A DNA stretch of 64,000 nt from Caballeronia peredens (GTDB lineage: Bacteria > Pseudomonadota > Gammaproteobacteria > Burkholderiales > Burkholderiaceae): the NCBI GenBank assembly GCA_001544595.2, contig FCOH02000008.1, positions 62,001 to 126,000 of the forward strand, given 5' to 3'. Positions 44,730 through 53,933 of the stretch are shown here, in pieces. The notes under the pieces are model-generated. The model was not told the DNA's origin. It did no database searches and worked only from the letters and a program-made list of their open reading frames with translations. Both the position numbers and the translations under genes were made by a program. The first letter of the stretch is position 1. Each line of letters opens with the position of its first letter.

Positions 44730-45824
44730 TCAGTTGCCTGCGTCGCGCCGGGCTTCGTCCAGCGTCGGATAGTCCGTGTAGCCTGTCTCGCCGCCGCCGT
44801 GAATCGTCGCGGCGTCGGGTTCGGATAGCGGCGCATCCATCTTCAAACGTTCCACCAGATCCGGATTCGCAATGAACGCGCGACCGAATGCCACGGCATC
44901 GGCTTCGCCGCGTTCGATGCGCGCATTTGCCTCCCGGGCGCTGTCATCGCCGCACGCGATGATCGCGCCGCCGAAAACGTCGCGAAAGGTAACGCCGGCG
45001 TGCGCTTCGGCAAGCTGCAAATAAGCAATGCCGATGCGCGCCAGTTCTCCCGCCAGATGCCGCGAGGACGCCTGTGCTTCGGCGTCCTCGATATCGGCGC
45101 CCGTGAATCCCGGCGACAACCGGACGCCCACGCGATTCGCGCCGATCACGCCCGCCACCGCTTCGACGATCTCCACCACGAGGCGCACGCGATTTTCGAC
45201 GCTGCCGCCGTAATCGTCGGTACGCCGGTTCGTGCCGGTCGCCATGAACTGGTGCAGCAGATAGCCGTTCGACGCATCGATCTCGATCATGTCGAAGCCC
45301 GCGCGGTTGGCGCGATGCGCGGCATCGACATACTGAAGCACGATTCCCGCGATTTCAGCGGTTTCGAGCGGACGTGGATCGTCTGCATCGACGAAACCGG
45401 GCGTGCCGTCGTCGGCCGGCGCATACACCTGCACGCCGCGCGCGCGGATGGCGGACGGCGCGACGGGCGGCGCTCCGTTCTCCTGCAAGCGCCGATGCGA
45501 CACGCGTCCCGCATGCGACAACTGCAGCGCGATGCGTCCGTGCCGCGCATGCACGGCACCCGCCACGTTCTTCCAGCCGGCTTCCTGCGCGTCGGAATAA
45601 ATGCCGGGCGCCGCGAGACCGCCCTGGCCCTCCGGCGAAACATGCGCCGGCTCGGTGACGATCAGACCCGCGCCCGCGCGCTGCGCGTAGTAATGCGCGC
45701 TGATTTCGGCGGGCACGTCGCCGGGCTGCGACGCGCGATTGCGCGCGAGCGATGCCATCACGACGCGATTCGGCATTTCGATATTGCCGAGGGCGAAGGC
45801 GGAAAGGAGCGTGTCGTACGGCAT
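44730..45824 (-). CDS. Old yellow enzyme / N-ethylmaleimide reductase type
   Basis: This 364-aa FMN TIM-barrel ene-reductase starts LLSAFALGNIEMPNRVVMASLAR, has IALQLSHAGRVSH, and IEIDASNGYLLHQFMATGTNRRTDDYGGSVENR in family order (split here as separate landmarks). In most NemA-type enzymes the middle reads IHGAHGYLLHQF; here Asp-Ala-Ser-Asn replaces part of it but the active-site region is otherwise conserved. It reduces activated alkenes, nitro esters or quinones. The start is ATG 45824. It lies downstream of metK on the same strand but metK has its own terminator. Confidence 0.92.
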   Translation of the reverse strand: MPYDTLLSAFALGNIEMPNRVVMASLARNRASQPGDVPAEISAHYYAQRAGAGLIVTEPAHVSPEGQGGLAAPGIYSDAQEAGWKNVAGAVHARHGRIALQLSHAGRVSHRRLQENGAPPVAPSAIRARGVQVYAPADDGTPGFVDADDPRPLETAEIAGIVLQYVDAAHRANRAGFDMIEIDASNGYLLHQFMATGTNRRTDDYGGSVENRVRLVVEIVEAVAGVIGANRVGVRLSPGFTGADIEDAEAQASSRHLAGELARIGIAYLQLAEAHAGVTFRDVFGGAIIACGDDSAREANARIERGEADAVAFGRAFIANPDLVERLKMDAPLSEPDAATIHGGGETGYTDYPTLDEARRDAGN

Positions 45825-45893
45825 GGTGGCTCCGCGATGATCCGGTTGGACATCTGCCGAAGCCGCAAGAAATGCGCCGCGCGCGCATAAAAA

Positions 45894-45920
45894 AACCGGC
45901 AAGCGCGATGCTTGCCGGTT
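45894..45920 (-). terminator. Intrinsic terminator of metK
   Basis: AACCGGCAAGC and GCTTGCCGGTT form an 11-bp stem with loop GCGAT. On the minus strand a run of seven T follows. Confidence 0.92.
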
Positions 45921-45946
45921 CTTGTTCCGCGATGCAGCCGGTGCCG

Positions 45947-47134
45947 TTACGCCACGTTCGCGACCGGTTCCGTGCCTGCCGCTTCGGCGAGCACGAGCGC
46001 CTTGTCGGCGGTTTCCCACGAGAATTCCGGCTCTTCACGGCCGAAGTGGCCATAGGCTGCCGTCTTTTCGTAGATCGGGCGCAGAAGATCGAGCATATGG
46101 ATGATGCCCTTCGGACGCAGATCGAAGTGTTCGAGCACGAGCTTCGTGATCTCGGCGTCGGACACGCGGCCCGTGCCGAACGTGTTGACCATTACCGAAG
46201 TCGGGCGCGCCACGCCGATTGCGTACGAAACCTGAATCAGCGCGCGCGACGCGAGCCCCGCCGCGACGATGTTCTTCGCGACATAACGGCCAGCGTAAGC
46301 GGCCGAGCGGTCGACCTTCGACGGGTCCTTGCCCGAGAACGCGCCGCCGCCGTGGGGCGCTGCGCCGCCGTACGTATCGACGATGATCTTGCGGCCCGTC
46401 AGACCGCAATCGCCTTGCGGGCCGCCGATGACGAAGCGCCCGGTCGGGTTCACGAGGAACTTGATGTCGCCCTTGACGAGTTCCTTCGGCATCGTGGGCT
46501 TGATGATTTCTTCGATCACTGCTTCGCGCAGCTTCGACAGGTCGATGTCCGGCGAGTGCTGCGTGGACAGCACGACGGTGTCGATCGAATGCGGCTTGCC
46601 GTCGACATAACGCACCGTGACCTGCGACTTCGCGTCCGGGCGCAGCCAAGGCAGACGGCCGTCGCGGCGCAGGTTCGCCTGGCGCTCGACCAGACGGTGC
46701 GACAAGTGGATCGGCAGGGGCATCAGCTCGGGCGTTTCGTCGCAGGCGTAGCCGAACATCAGGCCCTGGTCGCCGGCGCCCTGATCGAGGTTGTCGTCGT
46801 GCGCGCGGTTCACGCCTTGCGCGATATCCGGCGATTGCTTGTCGTAAGCGACGAGCACCGCGCAACCGCGATAGTCGATGCCGAAGTCGGTGTTGTCGTA
46901 GCCGATGCGCTTGATCGTGTCGCGCGCGATCTGGATGTAATCGACGTTGGCCGTGGTCGTGATTTCGCCCGCGAGGACGACGAGACCGGTGTTGCAGAGC
47001 GTTTCCGCCGCGACGCGCGAATACTTGTCTTGCGACAGGATGGCGTCGAGGATAGCGTCGGAGATTTGGTCGGCGACCTTGTCCGGGTGGCCTTCGGAAA
47101 CGGATTCGGAAGTAAAGAGATAGTCGTTCGACAC
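45947..47134 (-). CDS. metK: S-adenosylmethionine synthetase
   Basis: This 395-aa enzyme makes S-adenosylmethionine from methionine and ATP. All signatures are present: [19 protein letters not shown] (GHPDK, about 15-19), [12 protein letters not shown] (about 119-130) and [19 protein letters not shown] (P-loop-like). It functions as a tetramer with active sites between subunits. It starts at GTG 47134 behind GGAG. That ribosome site and the first G of the GTG are the 3' arm of a 13-bp perfect inverted repeat, suggesting translational control. Confidence 0.98.
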   Translation of the reverse strand: MSNDYLFTSESVSEGHPDKVADQISDAILDAILSQDKYSRVAAETLCNTGLVVLAGEITTTANVDYIQIARDTIKRIGYDNTDFGIDYRGCAVLVAYDKQSPDIAQGVNRAHDDNLDQGAGDQGLMFGYACDETPELMPLPIHLSHRLVERQANLRRDGRLPWLRPDAKSQVTVRYVDGKPHSIDTVVLSTQHSPDIDLSKLREAVIEEIIKPTMPKELVKGDIKFLVNPTGRFVIGGPQGDCGLTGRKIIVDTYGGAAPHGGGAFSGKDPSKVDRSAAYAGRYVAKNIVAAGLASRALIQVSYAIGVARPTSVMVNTFGTGRVSDAEITKLVLEHFDLRPKGIIHMLDLLRPIYEKTAAYGHFGREEPEFSWETADKALVLAEAAGTEPVANVA

Positions 47135-47220
47135 GCTTCAGACTCCAATTGAGTACGGTTGATATTCACGTAGCCGACTTCGTTCGGAGTCTGAAGCGGC
47201 GACGCTTTAGCGGATGTCAT
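47134..47220 (-). promoter_or_regulatory. metK leader hairpin that sequesters the ribosome site
   Basis: In the metK mRNA, CGCUUCAGACUCC (DNA 47198-47186) and GGAGUCUGAAGCG (47146-47134) are perfectly complementary over 13 bp with a 39-nt loop. The 3' arm contains the Shine-Dalgarno GGAG and the first base of the GTG start. The 5' arm's CGCUUCAG can pair instead with CUAAAGCG just upstream (7 of 8 pairs, loop UCGC), which would free the site. The two states exclude each other, as in a riboswitch. I do not recognise a known SAM riboswitch class here. Confidence 0.6.
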
Positions 47221-47410
47221 TTTCAGGCCAAAGCTTCCACGTAACACATGAAGGCTCCGGCCCGCTTCGCCCCGCAAGTTGTCCATTAACTCGGCGAAGG
47301 TTTTATTATACCGGTTTCCCTTATTTTTACAGAGCCGAACGCTTGTCGCCATTCGCCCCGCAACGATCATCCGCATACCCCGGCCGCCCGTCTGTTCGCT
47401 GGAGCACGTC

Positions 47411-48295
47411 ATGCTAGGACGCATCGGCGTGGCGCTCGCCATCGGCTTTCTCAAGTTCCTCGCGATCATCCCGTACGGCATCACCGCCCGTTTCGGCGAC
47501 GGCCTCGGCTGGCTGCTCTACCAGATTCCGAGCCGCCGCAGGCGCATCGTCCATACGAATCTCAAGCTGTGTTTTCCGGAGTGGTCCGACGAGAAACGCG
47601 AGGACATCGCGCAGAAGCACTTCCGGCACGCCATCCGCAGCTATGTGGAGCGCAGCGTGCAATGGTTCGGCTCGGCGAAAAAGCTCGAAAAGCTGATCCA
47701 GGTGGAGAGCGCCGTCGATCTCACCGATCCGGATCTGCCGCCCACGCTGTTTCTGGGGCTGCATTTCGTCGGCATCGAGGCGGGCTCGATCTTCCTCAAC
47801 TACTCGCTGCATCGGCAATGCGGGTCGCTGTATCAGCCGTTTTCGAATCCGCAGATCGAGGAACTCGCGAAAACGCAGCGCGCGCGCTTCGGCGCGGACA
47901 TGGCGAGCCGCGCCGACAGCGCGCGCATCGTGCTGCGCTGGCTGCGCGACCGCAAGCCCGTGATGCTCGGCGCCGACATGGACTACGGCATGCGCAACTC
48001 CACGTTCGTGCCGTTTTTCGGCATTCCGACGTGCACGCTGACGGCCGTCGGACGGCTCGCGAAGACGGGCCGCGCGCAGGTCGTACCGTTCATCGGCGAG
48101 GTGCTGCCGGACTACAAGGGGTATCGTCTCAAGATCTTCGAACCGTGGGACAACTACCCGACCGGCGACGACGAAGCCGACGCCCGGCGCATGAACGCGT
48201 TTCTCGAAGAGCAGATTCCGCACATGCCGGAGCAATATTACTGGGTGCACAAACGCTTCAAGACGCGGCCGCCGGGCGAGCCGGGGTTTTATTGA
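47411..48295 (+). CDS. lpxL: Lipid A lauroyl/myristoyl acyltransferase (LpxL/HtrB family)
   Basis: This 294-aa inner-membrane acyltransferase adds a secondary acyl chain to lipid A. After an N-terminal hydrophobic helix ([17 protein letters not shown]) comes [15 protein letters not shown], and the catalytic H-x4-(D/E) motif is HFVGIE within [36 protein letters not shown] and [12 protein letters not shown] are the usual later motifs. It is divergent from metK, and the two share about 280 bp of regulatory DNA. A second paralogue normally exists elsewhere in these genomes. Confidence 0.95.
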   Translation: MLGRIGVALAIGFLKFLAIIPYGITARFGDGLGWLLYQIPSRRRRIVHTNLKLCFPEWSDEKREDIAQKHFRHAIRSYVERSVQWFGSAKKLEKLIQVESAVDLTDPDLPPTLFLGLHFVGIEAGSIFLNYSLHRQCGSLYQPFSNPQIEELAKTQRARFGADMASRADSARIVLRWLRDRKPVMLGADMDYGMRNSTFVPFFGIPTCTLTAVGRLAKTGRAQVVPFIGEVLPDYKGYRLKIFEPWDNYPTGDDEADARRMNAFLEEQIPHMPEQYYWVHKRFKTRPPGEPGFY

Positions 48296-48345
48296 GGCGT
48301 GAGCGGCGCGGACCGGCGCGCCGCGCGTCAAATACAATAGCGGCC

Positions 48346-49218
48346 ATGACACTCAAATTCACCAAAATGCAAGGCGCGGGCAACGATTTCGTCGTGCTCG
48401 ACGGCTACACGCAAGCGCTCGATCTGACGGCGAGCCAGGTGCGCGCGCTCGCGAACCGCCATTTCGGCGTGGGCGCGGATCAGTTGCTGCTCGTCGAAAA
48501 GCCGACGATCGACGGCGTCGACTTCAAATACCGCATCTTCAATTGCGATGGCGGCGAGGTCGAGCATTGCGGCAACGGCGCGCGCTGCTTCGTGAAGTTC
48601 GTGCGCGACCGCGGCCTGACGGACGCATCGAGCGTGCGCGTGCAGGTGCAACAGGGCGTCATCACGCTGACGATGCAGGAAAACGGCGAAGTCGTCGTCG
48701 ACATGGACACGCCGGTCTTCGACCCGCCTCGCGTGCCGTTCGACGCGCTCGGGCTCGACGGCCGCCGCGAAGGCAGCGACACGCTCTGGCCGCTCGACGT
48801 GAACGGCCAGACGCGCTGGATCTCGGCCGTGTCGATGGGCAATCCGCACGCAGTGCAGATCGTCGACGACGTCGAGGCGTATCCGGTCTTGATCGAAGGC
48901 CCGCTGATCGAGCGCCACGCGCGCTTCCCGAAGCGCGTGAACGCGGGCTTCATGCAGATCGTCGATCGCCGGACGGTGAAACTGCGCGTCTACGAGCGCG
49001 GCGCCGGCGAAACGCTCGCGTGCGGCACCGGCGCGTGCGCGGCGGTCGCCGCGGGCATCCGCCGCGGCCTGCTGGATTCGCCCGTGCGCGTCGAAACGCA
49101 CGGCGGCACGCTCACGATCCGCTGGGACGGCGCGCGCGACGAATCCGCCGCGCTCTTCATGGCGGGCCCGGCAGCGACGGTTTTCGAGGGCGAAATCGAG
49201 CTGGATCGCCTCGTCTAA
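48346..49218 (+). CDS. dapF: Diaminopimelate epimerase
   Basis: This 290-aa enzyme interconverts LL- and meso-diaminopimelate for lysine and peptidoglycan synthesis. Both catalytic cysteines are visible: [15 protein letters not shown] and [15 protein letters not shown]. The N-terminus [17 protein letters not shown] is invariant in the family. It begins a tightly spaced run dapF-DUF484-xerC, the same order as in gammaproteobacteria. ATG 48346 follows lpxL by 50 bp, with TACAAT just upstream that could be a promoter. Confidence 0.97.
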   Translation: MTLKFTKMQGAGNDFVVLDGYTQALDLTASQVRALANRHFGVGADQLLLVEKPTIDGVDFKYRIFNCDGGEVEHCGNGARCFVKFVRDRGLTDASSVRVQVQQGVITLTMQENGEVVVDMDTPVFDPPRVPFDALGLDGRREGSDTLWPLDVNGQTRWISAVSMGNPHAVQIVDDVEAYPVLIEGPLIERHARFPKRVNAGFMQIVDRRTVKLRVYERGAGETLACGTGACAAVAAGIRRGLLDSPVRVETHGGTLTIRWDGARDESAALFMAGPAATVFEGEIELDRLV

Positions 49219-49227
49219 CGCAACCAC

Positions 49228-49953
49228 ATGATCATGAATCCACGCGAAGTCGCCGACTACCTGCTCGACAATCCCGATTTCTTCGTCGAGCACGCGGAAG
49301 TGCTCGGCACCATCCGGCTTTCGAATCCGCACGGCAAGTCCGCCGTGTCGCTTCAGGAACGCCAGATGGAAATGCTGCGCGACAAGAACAAGCAGCTCGA
49401 GCGCCGTCTCGCCGAGCTGCTGCGCTACGGCCACGAAAACGACAGCATTTCGACCAAGTTCAACCGCTGGACCGTGCGCGTGATCGCGCAACGCGACCCG
49501 TACGTGCTGCCCGCGACCATCAGCAACGGCCTGTGCGAAATTTTCGACGTGCCGCATGCCGCGCTGCGTCTGTGGGACATCGACGACGCCTATCGGCAGG
49601 CAGATTTCGCGCGCCAGGTCGGCGAGGAAGTGCGCATTTTCGCGAACAATCTGACCGCGCCGTACTGCGGCGCGAATTCGGACTTCGCCGCCGCGCAATG
49701 GCTCGGCGCGCCGAACACGGCGTCCGCGACCATCGCGCCGAGCGATGGCCCGTCGGACACTGAACGCAAGGTCGAATCCGTTTCGCTGATCGCGCTGCGC
49801 GACCCGCAAGCCGGCCCCGACGCGCCGACCTTCGGCCTGCTCGTGATGGGCTCGCCCGATCCGCGGCGCTTCCACGACGGCATGGCGACCGACTTCCTCA
49901 TGCAGATCGGCGCACTGGCGAGCGCAGCGCTCTCGCGCCTGCTGCCGCATTGA
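49228..49953 (+). CDS. DUF484 family protein (GAF-like)
   Basis: This 241-aa protein begins with NPREVADYLLDNPDFFVEHAEVL and VSLQERQMEMLRDKNKQLE, the helical N-terminus of DUF484, followed by a GAF-like domain (ISNGLCEIFDVPHAALRLWD, LLVMGSPDPRRF). Its role is unknown, but its position between dapF and xerC is conserved across Proteobacteria, hinting at a link to cell division or chromosome resolution. It starts 9 bp after dapF, and the next gene starts 2 bp after its stop. Confidence 0.92.
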   Translation: MIMNPREVADYLLDNPDFFVEHAEVLGTIRLSNPHGKSAVSLQERQMEMLRDKNKQLERRLAELLRYGHENDSISTKFNRWTVRVIAQRDPYVLPATISNGLCEIFDVPHAALRLWDIDDAYRQADFARQVGEEVRIFANNLTAPYCGANSDFAAAQWLGAPNTASATIAPSDGPSDTERKVESVSLIALRDPQAGPDAPTFGLLVMGSPDPRRFHDGMATDFLMQIGALASAALSRLLPH

Positions 49954-49955
49954 AC

Positions 49956-50912
49956 ATGAACGCCGCCGCCTCCGAGGAAGTCCCGAAGGACGCCCCGACG
50001 GGCGCCATCGCCGACTATCTCGCGATGCTGGAGCATCAGCGGCATCTCTCCGAGCACACGCTGCGCGGCTACACGCATGAACTGGCCGAACTGCGCGCGC
50101 TCGCGAAGGACCGTCCGCTGGAGTCGCTCGTCGCGGCGGACATTCGCGGCGCGGTGGTGCGCGCGCATGCGGCGGGACTTTCGTCGCGCTCGATCGCGCA
50201 TCGGCTGTCGGCGTGGCGCGCGTTCTATCGATGGCTCGCCGAACGCGTGGAAATGCCCGCGAATCCGGTGGCGACAGTGCGCGCACCGAAACGCGAGAAG
50301 GCGCTGCCGAAGGCGCTTTCCGTCGACGACGCCATGGCGCTCATGGACGCGCCGCAATCCGCCACGGCCGAAGCGCTGCGCGATCACGCGATCCTCGAAC
50401 TGTTCTATTCCTCGGGCCTGCGGCTCGCGGAACTCGTCGGGCTCGATGTCCAGTTCGTCGATACGAAGGAACACACGTCCGCGGGCTGGCTCGATCTCGT
50501 GCACGGGGAAGTGACCGTACTCGGCAAGGGCAACCGGCGCCGTTCGGTGCCGGTCGGCCGCAAAGCCGTCGACGCCCTGCGCGCGTGGATCGACGTGCGC
50601 GGCGAGTTCGTCAGGCTCGATCCGCACGCGCTCTTTCTGTCGGTGCGCGGCAACCGCATGGCGCCCGGCGTGGTGCGCGAGCGCGTGAAGCGGCTGGCGC
50701 TCAAGGCCGGCATTCCGTCGAACGTGCATCCGCACGTGCTGCGCCATTCCTTCGCGACGCACGTCCTGCAGTCGAGCGGCGATCTGCGCGCGGTGCAGGA
50801 ACTGCTCGGCCACGCGAGCATCACGGCCACGCAGGTTTATACGTCGCTCGATTTTCAGCATCTCGCCCGCGTGTACGACTCGGCGCATCCGCGCGCGAAG
50901 AAGCGCGATTAA
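49956..50912 (+). CDS. xerC: Tyrosine recombinase XerC
   Basis: This 318-aa site-specific recombinase resolves chromosome dimers at dif with XerD. The N-terminal SAM-like DNA-binding domain has LEHQRHLSEHTLRGYTHEL. The catalytic residues are visible: Arg in SSGLRLAELVGLD, His-Arg in HPHVLRHSFATH, His in LLGHASIT and nucleophile Tyr in ATQVYTSLD. An overlapping TTG at 49950 in frame is an alternative start. Order dapF-DUF484-xerC supports XerC rather than XerD. Confidence 0.96.
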   Translation: MNAAASEEVPKDAPTGAIADYLAMLEHQRHLSEHTLRGYTHELAELRALAKDRPLESLVAADIRGAVVRAHAAGLSSRSIAHRLSAWRAFYRWLAERVEMPANPVATVRAPKREKALPKALSVDDAMALMDAPQSATAEALRDHAILELFYSSGLRLAELVGLDVQFVDTKEHTSAGWLDLVHGEVTVLGKGNRRRSVPVGRKAVDALRAWIDVRGEFVRLDPHALFLSVRGNRMAPGVVRERVKRLALKAGIPSNVHPHVLRHSFATHVLQSSGDLRAVQELLGHASITATQVYTSLDFQHLARVYDSAHPRAKKRD

Positions 50913-50948
50913 CCCGACAGCGCGCCCCGCGCGCTCATCCGCATTGCA

Positions 50949-52148
50949 ATGAACACCATCACGCTCAAACCGGCGAAGGATCGATCGCTCGTCCGCCGCC
51001 ATCCGTGGATTTACGCGAACGCCATCGCGCGCATCGACGGCGATCCCGCGCCCGGCGCGACCGTCATCGTGCGCGCCGCCGATGGCCGTTTTCTCGCGCG
51101 CGCGTCGTACAGCCCGCATTCGCAGATCCGCGCGCGCGTGTGGACGTTCGACGAAAGCGAGCCCGTCGATCACGCGTTCTTCAAGCGCCGCGTGCAGCGC
51201 GCGGTGGCGCATCGGCAGACGATGGTGCACGACACCGGCGCGACGCGCCTCGTCTTCGGCGAAGCGGACGGCCTGCCGGGCCTGATCGTCGATTACTACG
51301 TCGCCGACGAAGGCACGCACGCGCAACTCGTCTGCCAGTTTATGGCGACGGGCGTCGAGGCGTGGAAAGAGGCCATCGTGCAGGCGCTGGTCGCCGCGAC
51401 CGGCTGTCCGAACGTCTATGAGCGCTCGGACGTGTCGATCCGCCAGAAGGAAGGGCTCGAACAGACGACGGGCGTGCTCGCCGGCGACGCGCCGCGCGAG
51501 ACGCTCATCACGAACGAATGCGGCGTGCGTCATCACGTCGACGTGCGCAATGGCCACAAGACCGGCTTTTACGTCGATCAGCGCGACAACCGCGTGCTCG
51601 TCGCGCAGCACGCGCGCGGGCGCGAAGTGCTGAACTGCTTCTGCTACACCGGCGGCTTTTCGCTCGCGGCGCTCAAGGGCGGCGCGACGCGCGTGGTGTC
51701 CGTCGATTCCTCCGGCGAGGCGCTCGCGCTGGCGCGCGCCAACGTCGCGGCGAACGGCTTCGACGCGGACAAGGCCGAATGGCTCGACGCCGACGCGTTC
51801 AAGACGCTGCGCCGCCTCTACGACGAAGGCCGGCGCTTCGACCTGATCGTGCTCGATCCGCCGAAGTTCGCGCCATCGAAGGAAACCGTCGACCGGGCCG
51901 CGCGCGCGTACAAGGACATCAACCTGAGCGGCTTCAAGCTGCTGCGTCCGGGCGGCCTGCTGTTCACCTATTCGTGCTCGGGCGCGATCGATTCGGATCT
52001 GTTTCAGAAGATCGTCGCGGGCGCGGCGGCGGACGCGCGCGTCGATGCGCGCATCCTGAAGCGCCTGGGCGCGGGCGTCGATCATCCGTTGCTCACGGCG
52101 TTCCCGGAAGGGGAATACCTGAAAGGACTACTGTTGCAAATCGCCTGA
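50949..52148 (+). CDS. rlmI: 23S rRNA m5C1962 methyltransferase RlmI
   Basis: This 399-aa enzyme has an N-terminal PUA domain (KDRSLVRRHPWIYANAIARID), a linker EEA-type domain and a SAM-dependent methyltransferase domain with GHKTGFYVDQRDNR, VLNCFCYTGGFSLAALKGGA (SAM loop), VVSVDSSGEALA and LIVLDPPKFAPSKE (catalytic motif IV with Asp-Pro-Pro). This arrangement is diagnostic of RlmI-type methyltransferases, which modify C1962 of 23S rRNA. It follows xerC by 36 bp on the same strand. Confidence 0.95.
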   Translation: MNTITLKPAKDRSLVRRHPWIYANAIARIDGDPAPGATVIVRAADGRFLARASYSPHSQIRARVWTFDESEPVDHAFFKRRVQRAVAHRQTMVHDTGATRLVFGEADGLPGLIVDYYVADEGTHAQLVCQFMATGVEAWKEAIVQALVAATGCPNVYERSDVSIRQKEGLEQTTGVLAGDAPRETLITNECGVRHHVDVRNGHKTGFYVDQRDNRVLVAQHARGREVLNCFCYTGGFSLAALKGGATRVVSVDSSGEALALARANVAANGFDADKAEWLDADAFKTLRRLYDEGRRFDLIVLDPPKFAPSKETVDRAARAYKDINLSGFKLLRPGGLLFTYSCSGAIDSDLFQKIVAGAAADARVDARILKRLGAGVDHPLLTAFPEGEYLKGLLLQIA

Positions 52149-52278
52149 GCGCCCTAACCTAGGCGCGATCGAGGCCCGCGAGGGCCGCCGGAGCGCCGGC
52201 TTGACGAATATGTTCCAATAAACGATTCGACGCGATTCCGACGTAGAGAAGCGAACTTTCAAGGACACAGGCGACACC

Positions 52279-53355
52279 ATGATTCCCGTAACCATCCTGA
52301 CCGGCTTTCTTGGCAGCGGCAAAACCACGCTGCTCAAGCGCATCCTGAACGAGCAGCACGGCATGAAGATCGCCGTGATCGAGAATGAGTTCGGCGAAGA
52401 AAACATCGACAACGAAATTCTCGTGCAGGAAACGAACGAGCAGATCATTCAGATGAGCAACGGCTGCATCTGCTGCACGATTCGCGGCGACCTGGCGCGC
52501 GCGCTCGAAGATCTGGCGAACCGCAAAAAGGCCGGCACGCTCGATTTCGACCGCGTCGTGATCGAAACCACCGGCCTCGCGAATCCGGGCCCGGTTGCGC
52601 AGACGTTCTTCATGGACAACACGGTCGCCGACGAATTCCTGCTCGACGCGATCATCACGCTCGTCGACGCGAAGCACGCGAACGCGCAGCTCGACCAGCA
52701 GGAAGTCGTGCAGCGCCAGGTCGGTTTCGCGGATCGCCTGTTCATCACGAAGTCCGATCTGGTGGACGCCGCCGCGCTCGACGCGCTGAAACATCGCCTG
52801 CTGCACATGAATCCGCGCGCGGCGATCAAGGTCGTGAATTTCGGCGAGGCGGACATCAAGGAAATCTTCGATCTGCGCGGCTTCAACCTGAACGCGAAGC
52901 TCGAAATCGATCCGGATTTCCTCGCGGAAGACGATCACGATCACGACCACGCGCATGATCACGATCACGCGCACGACGATCACGACCATTCCACCTGCGG
53001 TCACGATCACAGCCACGATCACGAGCACCATCATCACCATCACGCGCACCACGACGACAAGATCAAGTCGTTCGTGTACCGCAGCGACAAGCCGTTCGAT
53101 CCGAACCGCCTCGAAGACTTCCTCGGCGGCATCCTGCAGATCTACGGCGAACGCCTGTTGCGCTACAAGGGCGTGCTGTACATGAAGGGCGTCGATCGCA
53201 AGGTCGTGTTTCAGGGCGTGCACCAGATGATGGGCAGCGACCTCGCCGGCAAATGGATGCCGATCGAAAAGAAGAACAGCAAGATGGTGTTCATCGGGAT
53301 CGAGCTGCCGAAAGATCTGATCACCGACGGCCTCGACGCGTGCCTCGTCAAGTAG
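52279..53355 (+). CDS. COG0523 (CobW/YjiA) GTPase with histidine-rich metal loop
   Basis: This 358-aa G3E GTPase has Walker A TGFLGSGKTTLLK (8-20), the metal-binding C-x-C-C motif in NGCICCTIRGDL (63-66), Walker B-like VVIETTGLANPGP and NKxD-like TKSDLVD. Between the GTPase and C-terminal domains (about 218-260) lies an insert with about 21 His alternating with Asp, a strong zinc- or nickel-binding loop. Such proteins allocate scarce metals to client enzymes. No Zur or Fur site is obvious upstream. A terminator follows. Confidence 0.94.
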   Translation: MIPVTILTGFLGSGKTTLLKRILNEQHGMKIAVIENEFGEENIDNEILVQETNEQIIQMSNGCICCTIRGDLARALEDLANRKKAGTLDFDRVVIETTGLANPGPVAQTFFMDNTVADEFLLDAIITLVDAKHANAQLDQQEVVQRQVGFADRLFITKSDLVDAAALDALKHRLLHMNPRAAIKVVNFGEADIKEIFDLRGFNLNAKLEIDPDFLAEDDHDHDHAHDHDHAHDDHDHSTCGHDHSHDHEHHHHHHAHHDDKIKSFVYRSDKPFDPNRLEDFLGGILQIYGERLLRYKGVLYMKGVDRKVVFQGVHQMMGSDLAGKWMPIEKKNSKMVFIGIELPKDLITDGLDACLVK

Positions 53356-53933
53356 CACGACAAGACAAACCGGCACGCATCTCGCTTGAGTTCCGCGATT
53401 CCGGCGGTGCGAAAGCGGGCTGAACTGGAAACGCCGCCGCGGGAATGCCCGCGCGCGGCGTTTTTCATGGCTCACTTTCATGGCGGATGTGTAGCCGCGA
53501 CCACGCAGCAACATCGCTTTTTGCACGACCAGGCGTTATATTTTTGAGATTCCGGCACTAATCGACAGGGTTTTCCTCGGTTGTCGTCGGAAATTGCTGT
53601 TCAGTTACAATACAGCCCCACTGGAGAAGGGCTGCTCCGTCGGAACGTGCGTCTTCGGGCGTCCGGTCAGCGGATCAGGAGAAGGGATGTCCCGTCGGGA
53701 CGATGTCTCGATTTGCTGGGGGAAGGCAAATCAAGACAAAGCACCGGGGCCGGGAATTCCGGGCCATTTCAATGCGCCCGGCGCTCCGGAGCATCATCCA
53801 ATATCGGTTTCCAGAGGAGTTCGGCCCCGCATCGACCAGTCGCGCGAGCCTTGAGCGTAACGGTGCGCTGCATGCGGGTAACGCAGTTGGGGGCGATGCG
53901 AGAGACGTCGCCTTACATTGAAGAAGCAAGCAG
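53356..53933. other. Long region upstream of dksA
   Basis: These 578 bp carry the terminator of the GTPase gene and then about 460 bp before dksA. The frames present look non-coding. A TACAAT near 53606, preceded by TTGCTG at poor spacing, may be a -10 for dksA, which would give a leader of about 320 nt. Several GC-rich short inverted repeats (for example GTCCCG-T-CGGGAC near 53690) suggest a structured leader. Confidence 0.5.
53430..53466 (+). terminator. Intrinsic terminator after COG0523 GTPase gene
   Basis: AACGCCGC pairs with GCGGCGTT around an inner GCGGG/CCCGC stem, followed by TTTTT at 53461-53465. Confidence 0.88.

Noticed and set aside
47134..47220. Upstream ORF starting at ATG 47220 and running into metK in another frame
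   Set aside because: No clear ribosome site, and it continues long inside metK; the inverted repeat explains the region better.
48328..50286. 652-codon minus-strand open frame opposite dapF and DUF484
   Set aside because: Antisense shadow of dapF, whose catalytic motifs prove the plus strand is coding.
49590..52085. 831-codon minus-strand open frame opposite DUF484, xerC and rlmI
   Set aside because: Three confirmed plus-strand genes cover it; the frame is a high-GC antisense artefact.
53594..53854. 86-codon frame in the dksA upstream region
   Set aside because: No family and poor coding character; the stretch looks like a structured leader.
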